Shown piece by piece: positions 7,292 to 13,421 of a DNA stretch of 18,795 bases (position 1 is its first letter; each line of letters starts with the position of its first letter). The stretch covers positions 1 to 18,795 of the forward strand of contig JAGHAW010000137.1 of the NCBI GenBank assembly GCA_021161305.1, read 5' to 3'. Source of the stretch: Sulfurimonas sp. GTDB taxonomy: Bacteria; Campylobacterota; Campylobacteria; Campylobacterales; Sulfurimonadaceae. The translations under genes were made by a program, and so were the position numbers. Below the pieces are notes generated by a model. The model was not told the DNA's origin. It saw only the letters and a list, made by a program, of their open reading frames with translations, and did no database searches.

Positions 7292-7522
7292 CTATCTTTT
7301 TAGAATCTTGCTAAGGAGGTTTAAGCTTTCCACTTTTACCTCTTTTGAAGCAGCAATATTTGAATCTTTTACATCTTCAAGCAACTCACTTCTAAGTATC
7401 GCTACATCTGATGGTGCATCTATACCAATCTTAACAACACCCTTATCAATAGATATAACTTTTATAGTTATATCATCCCCAATAACAATAGACTCATCTA
7501 ATTTTCTAGCCAATACTAGCAT
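7292..7522 (-). CDS. csrA: Carbon storage / translational regulator CsrA
   Basis: CsrA is a dimeric RNA-binding protein that recognises GGA motifs in mRNA leaders, often at the SD. In epsilonproteobacteria it controls flagellin and other mRNAs. The 76-residue product matches the family: start MLVLARKLDESIVIGDD, then KIGIDAP, and the key RNA-binding Arg44 in AILRSEL. It carries a C-terminal extension of about 15 residues beyond the 61-residue E. coli protein. Extended forms are the ones usually controlled by the flagellar assembly factor FliW rather than by sRNAs, but fliW is not in this window. The start overlaps the truB end by seven bases and has an AGGAT SD. Confidence 0.97.
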   Translation of the reverse strand: MLVLARKLDESIVIGDDITIKVISIDKGVVKIGIDAPSDVAILRSELLEDVKDSNIAASKEVKVESLNLLSKILKR

Positions 7523-8340
7523 ATAAATATCCTGCCCAGTTCATATTTTACTTCTTCTTTTTCTATCTTTATAACAGAGATATTATCGCCATTATCAAAC
7601 CAATAACATCCCTCTTCTTTTATCTCTAAATCTTCTAAAGCAAGAACTCTTCCATATTTGAGATTATCACTACTACCTAGATAATTATTTTGTTTAATAT
7701 TAAGAGATTTTTTTATATCTAGTGCTTCTTCTTTTTTGTAATGAAACTGCCCCTCATTTAATCTTTCCAAAGCAGTTAAACTTCCATGACTTACTCCAAG
7801 TTTATGTGCGATTATACGACCTAAAGAACGAACATAAGTTCCCTCGGAAACACTCACTTCAAATGTCACAAAAGGATGAGTGTAATGTATAAGTTTAGAT
7901 TCATATATAGTTGAATTAATTTTGTTTAGCGTAAACTCTTTACCTGCTCTAGCCAAATCATAGGCTCGTTGACCATTAATGCGTTTTGCACTAAAAATGG
8001 GCGGCTCATACTCTAAATTACCCTCTAACGACTCTACTGCCTCTTCAATCACAGTATGTGAAAATTCCTTTAAAACTTCCACGGTTTCTATCATCTCACT
8101 ATCTAAACTATCACTATTTGCACCAAGCCATAGAGTTGCTCTGTATTTTTTTGGAGTTTTATTTAAAAAACGAAAAAGTTTTGTATGACTTCCAAAACCT
8201 ACAATCAAAGCACCTTTAGCAAAGGGGTCAAGTGTTCCGGAAAATCCAGCTTTTTTCTCTTTATATTTTCGCTTTAACTTTGATAAAAAGAAGTTTGAAC
8301 TGATTCCTGTTGGTTTATATGCTACAAAGAGCCGATTCAT
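7516..8340 (-). CDS. truB: tRNA pseudouridine(55) synthase TruB
   Basis: TruB makes pseudouridine 55 in the T-loop of tRNAs. The 274-residue product has the catalytic motif GTLDPFAKGAL with Asp38 as nucleophile, the YKPTGISS N-terminus, GANSDSLD, the EPPIFSAKRINGQRAYDLAR segment, and the SEGTYVRSLGRIIAHKLG motif. The C-terminal PUA-like portion is short and divergent. The ATG overlaps the upstream uvrD stop in an ATGA, and its own stop overlaps csrA by seven bases, so three consecutive genes are translationally coupled. Confidence 0.97.
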   Translation of the reverse strand: MNRLFVAYKPTGISSNFFLSKLKRKYKEKKAGFSGTLDPFAKGALIVGFGSHTKLFRFLNKTPKKYRATLWLGANSDSLDSEMIETVEVLKEFSHTVIEEAVESLEGNLEYEPPIFSAKRINGQRAYDLARAGKEFTLNKINSTIYESKLIHYTHPFVTFEVSVSEGTYVRSLGRIIAHKLGVSHGSLTALERLNEGQFHYKKEEALDIKKSLNIKQNNYLGSSDNLKYGRVLALEDLEIKEEGCYWFDNGDNISVIKIEKEEVKYELGRIFIC

Positions 8341-10385
8341 AGTCTCTCTATGAAAGAGGCTAAAATATCCTTTGTTGTACCAGCGAAGTTAATGCTTAGT
8401 TTAAATTCTCTACCGGATTTACTAATTCCACTAACTCTACCGGTTCCAAATACTTTATGACGAACCAAATCACCCTTTTTAAAAGCTGTATTTTTCTCTA
8501 CTCGCAGAGAACCTTCACACAATCCGGCTTCATTAAAAAACCTGCTTTTTTCCAAATCACTTCTTCTACCTTTATAGAATCTACTTCTTGCATGTGAAAG
8601 GGTTAAGCTATCTTTGGCTCTTGTAAAAGAGACATAACCAAGTCTTCTCTCCTCTTCTAAGTCACTTCCATCGCCTACAAGTGGCAAAAAGCCCTCTTCA
8701 AGCCCAATGATAAATACATGATCAAACTCTAAACCTTTTGAAGCGTGAATACTCATCATATAGATACTAGCACCTTCCACTTGATCTTGTTCACTCTGAA
8801 GCGTCAATTCATTTAAAAATTCATCCAGAGGTGCTTCTGGAGATTTTTTTATAAAATCACGAAACAGACCATAAAACTCATCCATATTTAGAATCTTATC
8901 CGATTCATCTTGATGACCTTTATATATATCTTTTAGATGAAAAGTATCTTCTAAAATATCAATAAAATCATATGAAGATTCTTCTGCTGCTTTAGAAACG
9001 CTCTGAATATCTTTTATAAAAGTTTTAAGAGTTTTTGCATTTTTCTTTCTAACAAGTGCTTCGAGATCCCCAATAGATACTTTTTTCAGATACTCATATA
9101 TAGATGTTTCATTTGCATGTGCTGCTAATTCTATCTTATCTACACTCGCTTTACCTAAACCTCTTTTTGGTTTGTTTACTATGCGTTTAAATGAAAAATC
9201 ATCATGAAAATTTGTTACAACTCTTATGTATGAAATCAAATCTTTTATCTCAGCTCTATCATAAAAACGCAAGCCACCTACAAGCCGATAGGCAATACCA
9301 GCACGATTAAGACCCTCTTCGATAGAACGACTCAAAACATTTACACGATACAAAACTGCTATATTATCTGCGGTTATTCCAGAATTTATAAGTTTAGAGA
9401 TTTTAGAAGCAATTTTTCTAGCCTCTTCATTTTCATCATTTGAGTTCAAAACAATTACGGCTTCACCACTTCCCCGAGTTGGGATAAGTTTTTTACCAAG
9501 TCTTGAACGATTATGCTCTATAAGTGCATTTGCTACTTTTAGTATCGGTTCTTTAGAACGATAATTCTCTTCTAGTTTAAATACTTTTGCACCCTTGAAA
9601 TCTTGGTCAAACTCCATAATATTTCTTATATGTGCTCCACGCCAACCATAAATACTCTGATCATCATCTCCAACAACACAGATATTATTGTGTGAAGTAC
9701 ATAAAATTTGTAAAAGTTTTAGTTGCAATTCATTTGTATCTTGGTACTCATCAATCATAATATATTGATATTTTTGAGATATTTTTTGTGCTAACTCTGG
9801 ATTTTGGTATAAAATTTTATATGGCAGTGCTATCAAATCATCAAAATCTACTAAATTATTTTCTAAAAGATATGCCTCATACTCTTCATAAACTTTGGCA
9901 ATTTGCTGATAATTAAAAAGTTCCGCTTGTTTGTAGGCATCATCTGGAGTTAAAAGTGAGTTTTTATATCTCGAGATTTCACTTGCTATAAGAGGTGTTG
10001 GAATCTCATGATTTATCCTTTTAATGATGCGTTTTTTATCATCTGTATCTATCACTACAAAGTTATTTTGTCTATTTAAAAGGTGTATATTAAACTTCAA
10101 AAAAAGCAATCCAAACTTGTGAAAAGTACATAAAAGCGGTGGATATGCAACATCACTAATCATAGCAAGAGATCTCGCCCTCATCTCCTTGGCGGCCTTG
10201 TTTGTAAAGGTAAGGGTCAAAGTATTTGAAGCTGGAATACCCAAACCTTCTATAAGGTAAGCCAACCTTGAAATAATTGTAGTAGTCTTACCACTACCTG
10301 CCCCTGCTAAAATCAAGACAGAACCCTCCGTCTGTCTAACTGCACTACTCTGAGATTCATTTAGTTTATCAAATATCTTTTCCAT
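8337..10385 (-). CDS. uvrD: UvrD/PcrA-family SF1 DNA helicase
   Basis: This is a 3'-5' superfamily 1A DNA helicase acting in nucleotide excision and mismatch repair and in removing proteins or RNA polymerase from DNA. In the 682-residue product all motifs are intact: GAGSGKT (28-34), DEYQDT (212-217), GDDDQSIYGWRGA (239-251), EENYRS (272-277), SIHASKGLEFDHVF (545-558) and GYVSFTRAKD (583-592). The C-terminus (about 636-682: KKGDLVRHKVFGTGRV then INFAG) is the Tudor-like domain that binds RNA polymerase in PcrA/UvrD. I choose the ATG at 10385. An in-frame TTG two codons upstream (10391) is possible but has no better SD. It is the first gene of the long minus-strand operon and is divergent from the LysR gene. 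Confidence 0.95.
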   Translation of the reverse strand: MEKIFDKLNESQSSAVRQTEGSVLILAGAGSGKTTTIISRLAYLIEGLGIPASNTLTLTFTNKAAKEMRARSLAMISDVAYPPLLCTFHKFGLLFLKFNIHLLNRQNNFVVIDTDDKKRIIKRINHEIPTPLIASEISRYKNSLLTPDDAYKQAELFNYQQIAKVYEEYEAYLLENNLVDFDDLIALPYKILYQNPELAQKISQKYQYIMIDEYQDTNELQLKLLQILCTSHNNICVVGDDDQSIYGWRGAHIRNIMEFDQDFKGAKVFKLEENYRSKEPILKVANALIEHNRSRLGKKLIPTRGSGEAVIVLNSNDENEEARKIASKISKLINSGITADNIAVLYRVNVLSRSIEEGLNRAGIAYRLVGGLRFYDRAEIKDLISYIRVVTNFHDDFSFKRIVNKPKRGLGKASVDKIELAAHANETSIYEYLKKVSIGDLEALVRKKNAKTLKTFIKDIQSVSKAAEESSYDFIDILEDTFHLKDIYKGHQDESDKILNMDEFYGLFRDFIKKSPEAPLDEFLNELTLQSEQDQVEGASIYMMSIHASKGLEFDHVFIIGLEEGFLPLVGDGSDLEEERRLGYVSFTRAKDSLTLSHARSRFYKGRRSDLEKSRFFNEAGLCEGSLRVEKNTAFKKGDLVRHKVFGTGRVSGISKSGREFKLSINFAGTTKDILASFIERL

Positions 10386-10416
10386 AACCAACCACTACTT
10401 TTTCTATATTTCATAT

Positions 10417-10447
10417 ATTATAACTAAAAAGTGTTAAATTATTACAA
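10417..10447 (-). promoter_or_regulatory. Probable promoter for the uvrD-truB-csrA operon
   Basis: A perfect minus-strand TATAAT lies at 10422-10417. The best -35-like hexamer is TTGTAA (10447-10442) at a long 19-base spacing, and the hexamer at 17 bases is poor. A transcript would start near 10410 with a leader of about 25 bases before uvrD. It is back to back with the LysR promoter. Confidence 0.45.
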
Positions 10448-10452
10448 AACTG

Positions 10453-10481
10453 TTGCATTAATTATAATTTTGAGTTATAAT
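10453..10481 (+). promoter_or_regulatory. Promoter for the LysR-type regulator gene
   Basis: TTGCAT (10453-10458) and a perfect TATAAT (10476-10481) are 17 bases apart on the plus strand. Transcription would begin near 10488, giving a leader of about 25 bases with an AGGA site (10503-10506) correctly placed before the ATG at 10513. Confidence 0.65.
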
Positions 10482-10482
10482 T
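10460..10482. promoter_or_regulatory. Inverted repeat, candidate LysR-type autoregulatory operator
   Basis: Perfect 8-base arms AATTATAA (10460-10467) and TTATAATT (10475-10482) are separated by seven bases. The repeat covers the -10 box of the LysR gene, fits the T-N11-A dyad pattern bound by LysR-type proteins, and sits in the divergent region where such regulators usually bind their own promoter. The arms are pure A/T in an A/T-rich region, so chance is a real alternative. Confidence 0.4.
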
Positions 10483-10512
10483 TTTATATTACTTAAACTT
10501 ATAGGAATTATA

Positions 10513-11415
10513 ATGTTAAAAGATTTCGCAAAATTACAGACATTTTTGATGGTTATAAAAGAGAGAAGTTTTTCTAAAGCTTCAGCTAAACTAGGGATTT
10601 CTCAACCTGCAGTAACTCAACAGATAAAATTTATAGAAGAGTATCTTGGCACCAAGATAGTTGAGAGAAAAAAGAATGGTATTTTACTTACTAAAGAGGG
10701 TGAAGATTTATATAGAATCGCTCAGAAACTTGAAAAAGCCATCTCTAGTAGCGAAAAAGAACTCTTGAAAATAATAAATAAAGAGTTTACCTTTGTAATG
10801 GGTTCATCTTTTTCTATAGGTAATTATATTTTACCAAAATATCTTGGAGAAATTAAAAAACGCATTGATAATGAAGTTTTTATGAGCGTTGGTCTCTCAA
10901 AAGAAATTATTGATAACCTTGAAGACAAAAAAATAGATGTTGCACTGATAGAATCACCTGTATTTAGAGATGGAATCATATATAGAGAGTGGTGCGAAGA
11001 TGAATTAGTTCTTTTTTCAAATCAACCACTTCCAAAATATGTAAAAGCAGAAGAACTACTTGAATTTGACTGGATTTGTCGAGAAGAAGCATCTCATACA
11101 AGAAAACTCTACTCTGAAGTTTTTGAAGAGATGGGTATTCACTGCAGTAATTTCAATGTTTTAGGTGTTCTTAGTAGCCCAACAGCTATAAAAGAGTCCA
11201 TACTAAATAGTGATAAAAATTCCGAAAAACCCTTAGTATCCATTATCTCTCATCATGTTATTAAAAACGAAATAGAGAGTGGAAAGCTTTTTGAAGCTAG
11301 ACTTAAAAATCACAGACTAGATAGACATTTTTATATCGCTTACCTAAAAGAGAGAAAGCATGATGCTTTTGTAGATAATGTCGTACATTACCTACTATCT
11401 TTAAGTAAAGTGTAG
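10513..11415 (+). CDS. LysR-type transcriptional regulator, CysL/CbbR-like subgroup
   Basis: The 300-residue protein has an N-terminal winged helix-turn-helix (about 5-63; SFSKASAKLGISQPAVTQQI is the recognition region) and a type 2 periplasmic-binding-like effector domain (about 91-295). The segment MGSSFSIGNYILP (96-108) and WICREEASHTR (187-197) resemble the GASxTIGxYxLP and REpGSGTR signatures I associate with the CysL/CbbR/YeiE subgroup. Members of that subgroup control sulfur assimilation, CO2 fixation or sulfite response. The effector and targets here are unknown. cysK lies about 1 kb away but is convergent rather than divergent, so a direct link is only a guess. It is the only plus-strand gene in the window. 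Confidence 0.92.
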   Translation: MLKDFAKLQTFLMVIKERSFSKASAKLGISQPAVTQQIKFIEEYLGTKIVERKKNGILLTKEGEDLYRIAQKLEKAISSSEKELLKIINKEFTFVMGSSFSIGNYILPKYLGEIKKRIDNEVFMSVGLSKEIIDNLEDKKIDVALIESPVFRDGIIYREWCEDELVLFSNQPLPKYVKAEELLEFDWICREEASHTRKLYSEVFEEMGIHCSNFNVLGVLSSPTAIKESILNSDKNSEKPLVSIISHHVIKNEIESGKLFEARLKNHRLDRHFYIAYLKERKHDAFVDNVVHYLLSLSKV

Positions 11416-11435
11416 GGATAAGTTCCCTACTTTTT
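11412..11435 (+). terminator. Rho-independent terminator for the LysR gene, shared with the convergent gene
   Basis: The perfect 7-base stem GTAGGGA (11412-11418) and TCCCTAC (11424-11430) encloses a five-base loop and is followed by TTTTT (11431-11435). The LysR TAG stop lies in the left arm and the TAG of the convergent minus-strand gene lies in the right arm. On the minus strand the following T-tract is poor, so termination there is likely weaker. Confidence 0.75.
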
Positions 11436-11891
11436 AATAAATTTAGAATTTTCCGGATTTGATAAAAAAGACGCCATTGAGTTTTTAACTCCGTTTTTAT
11501 CCGCTGTTTTTTCAACTTTTTGTATCTTTTTATATGTAGATAGGTTTATAAGAACTGGTGTTTCATCTACAATAACCTGCATAATACTAAGCAGTGGTAC
11601 ACTTACTAAACTACCAAAGTTTTCTGCCCCGAAACCAGCTTCAAAAACTAAACAATCTTCTTCTATTCGTGCTGTTTCAAATGTGTAACCAGCTAAAAAG
11701 AAGAGTGTTAAAGGACGAAATTCTGCATTGATACTTTGTGGTAAAGTCGGCTCAAAAGAGGCATCTTCAATCCTACATAAAATCCCAAAGTTTTGCTCTT
11801 TTTCAAAAAAATGAAGTACTAACTCTTCTATATTTCTCTGCATCATCAAAGAAAAATCACTATTTTCTATTACATTTTCTAACAATTTCAT
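11427..11891 (-). CDS. Small protein, possibly a divergent SspB-like ClpXP adaptor
   Basis: I do not recognise this 154-residue protein as a standard annotated family. Its pattern resembles SspB, the adaptor that delivers SsrA-tagged proteins to ClpXP. The resemblance is strongest to the alphaproteobacterial (DUF1321-type) form: an N-terminal helix (about 15-30), a strand FGILCRI (35-41), a LP-turn (50-51), then FRPLTLFFLAG and FETARIEEDCLVFEAGF. After these comes LVSVPLLSIMQVIVD (95-109), like the SspB signature of a strand pair then (V/I)P..A(I/V). A flexible charged tail (about 119-154) ends in the basic-hydrophobic SKFIKK, as SspB tails end in a short ClpX-binding peptide. The SD is very strong (AAGGAGGGG directly before ATG). 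It is last in the run with cysK and the pabC-like gene. Orthology is inference only. Confidence 0.5.
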   Translation of the reverse strand: MKLLENVIENSDFSLMMQRNIEELVLHFFEKEQNFGILCRIEDASFEPTLPQSINAEFRPLTLFFLAGYTFETARIEEDCLVFEAGFGAENFGSLVSVPLLSIMQVIVDETPVLINLSTYKKIQKVEKTADKNGVKNSMASFLSNPENSKFIKK

Positions 11892-11915
11892 CCCCTCCTT
11901 TATTCAACTATATAA

Positions 11916-12494
11916 TTATATCAAAAACTCATATCTATCTAAAACATCAAAATCTATCATAGCATTCAGAAGTGCCACCTTTGAAAAATTTCTTAAACTT
12001 TGTGCTTTAATATCTGCTTCAAAAAGTCTTCCTTCTTCTATTAGTCTATCTCTGGTTGTACCTTTTAAAAGAGGATTTTTAGGGGTAAGCCATATGCCAG
12101 AATCATAAAAAGCTATATTTGCTATGGAAGTATCTGTCACAAGCAGATTTTTAATGATAAGAATCTCATCACATCCATCTCTTTTATCATAAAGAGCATC
12201 TATATCTTCTCTTGAAGCAGATTTTTGTGAGTAATTTATCTCATTGTTAAAAATTAGTTTAAAAGAGTTTATATCTCTCTTTTTATACTCATGATATGTT
12301 ATAGTAATATTCTCTTTATTATAAATCAATCTACATCTGTAAACACCCAATTTTGGCGGTTTTAAATACTCTATAAGATTTTTATAATTTTTAAAACCAA
12401 AAGAACTTAAAACAGATTCATAGCGTTTTTGATGATATGACATATTGAAAAGCTCACCATCTACTGCTTTGATAGTTTCTAAAAAATCATTCAT
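11916..12494 (-). CDS. pabC: Class IV aminotransferase, PabC-like (aminodeoxychorismate lyase)
   Basis: This is a PLP enzyme of the fold-type IV family (PabC, branched-chain and D-amino acid aminotransferases). The most likely role is release of 4-aminobenzoate from aminodeoxychorismate for folate synthesis. Visible features in the 192 residues are the start MNDFLETIKAVDGELFNMSYHQKRYE, a lysine in YSQKSASRED (Lys91, expected PLP Schiff base), DEILIIKN, and TDTSIANIAF followed by TPKNPLLKGTTRDRL. The product is short compared with about 270 residues for E. coli PabC, mainly in the N-terminal domain. I choose the ATG at 12494, which gives the family-like N-terminus and an 8-base overlap with cysK. 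An upstream frame start at 12536 would overlap cysK by 50 bases. Substrate is inferred from length and motif only. Confidence 0.8.
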   Translation of the reverse strand: MNDFLETIKAVDGELFNMSYHQKRYESVLSSFGFKNYKNLIEYLKPPKLGVYRCRLIYNKENITITYHEYKKRDINSFKLIFNNEINYSQKSASREDIDALYDKRDGCDEILIIKNLLVTDTSIANIAFYDSGIWLTPKNPLLKGTTRDRLIEEGRLFEADIKAQSLRNFSKVALLNAMIDFDVLDRYEFLI

Positions 12495-13413
12495 CACTAA
12501 AAAGTGCCGTACTAAGGTATCTCTCACCGGTATCACAAAGAATAGTAACTAAAAATTTTCCCTTAAACTCTTCTCTTGAAGCCACTTGCATAGTTGCAAA
12601 AACATTTGCACCTGCAGAGATTCCAACAAGTAAGCCTTCCTCTTTTGCTAACATTTTTGCAGTTTTTATAGCATCTTCATCTGAAACTTTTATGACTTCA
12701 CTGTAGAGTGTAGTATCTAAAATATCAGGGATAAACCCCGCCCCGATTCCTTGTATGGCGTGTGGAGCAGAATTTTCACCTGATAAAACAGCAGAATTCT
12801 CTGGCTCAACTGCGAAAATAGCCATATTTGCTATCTCCTCTTTTAAAACTTTTGAAGTTCCTGTTAGGGTTCCCCCTGTTCCAACTGCTGCCACAAAAGC
12901 ACTAAAGTTTTTATCTGTATCTTCTAATATCTCCCTAGCTGTCGTAAGAGAGTGAATCTCAGGATTCGAAGGATTTTTAAACTGTTGTAACACTATGGAG
13001 TTGGGTATGCTTTTTTGTAACTCTTCTGCCTTAAGAATTGCACCACTCATCCCTTTTGAAGCCTCTGTTAAAACAAGTTCTGCCCCAAAAGCCTTTAAAA
13101 GATTTCGTCTCTCCATACTCATAGATTCTGGCATAGTTAATATAAGTTTTAAATTTTGTGCAGCACAATTAGCAGCTAATGCTATACCGGTATTTCCACT
13201 TGTCGGCTCAATGATAGTGGTATTGGCTACAATCTTTCCAGCCTCTTGTGCCCGTCGAATCATATTAAAGCCGATTCTATCTTTTACCGAACTTGTTGGA
13301 TTCATAAACTCACACTTACCAAGTATAGTAGCACCTGTAAGTTTTGAGGGTATGTTCAATTTTACCAGTGGGGTATTTCCTATAAGCTCTGTTATATTTT
13401 GGGCTATTTTCAT
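12487..13413 (-). CDS. cysK: Cysteine synthase A (O-acetylserine sulfhydrylase)
   Basis: CysK condenses O-acetylserine with sulfide to make cysteine, using PLP. The 308-residue product begins IAQNITELIGNTPLVKL, has the PLP lysine in NPTSSVKDRIG (Lys44), the substrate loop PTSGNTG, the VGTGGTLTG phosphate-binding loop, the IQGIGAGFIP segment and the C-terminal GISAGAN and CDTGERYLST motifs. All are diagnostic of CysK rather than cystathionine beta-synthase. An AAGGA site overlaps the stop codon of the upstream hybrid kinase gene, eight bases away, so cysK is probably read at least partly from the two-component operon. I see no separate promoter between them. Confidence 0.96.
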   Translation of the reverse strand: MKIAQNITELIGNTPLVKLNIPSKLTGATILGKCEFMNPTSSVKDRIGFNMIRRAQEAGKIVANTTIIEPTSGNTGIALAANCAAQNLKLILTMPESMSMERRNLLKAFGAELVLTEASKGMSGAILKAEELQKSIPNSIVLQQFKNPSNPEIHSLTTAREILEDTDKNFSAFVAAVGTGGTLTGTSKVLKEEIANMAIFAVEPENSAVLSGENSAPHAIQGIGAGFIPDILDTTLYSEVIKVSDEDAIKTAKMLAKEEGLLVGISAGANVFATMQVASREEFKGKFLVTILCDTGERYLSTALFSDE

Positions 13414-13421
13414 AAAATTCC

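Noticed and set aside
7313..7320. AAGGAGGT on the plus strand inside csrA, a perfect Shine-Dalgarno; read on the minus strand it matches the 16S rRNA 3' end.
   Set aside because: No start codon or credible plus-strand gene follows; the minus strand simply encodes part of the CsrA C-terminus. Treated as chance.
7215..7526. A 103-codon plus-strand open frame across the ispE start and csrA.
   Set aside because: It is a shadow of two well-supported minus-strand genes and its product is low-complexity Ser/Thr/Ile-rich.
12495..12536. Upstream extension of the pabC-like gene by 14 codons.
   Set aside because: It would overlap cysK by 50 bases and adds residues before the family-like start MNDFLETIK; the ATG at 12494 fits better.
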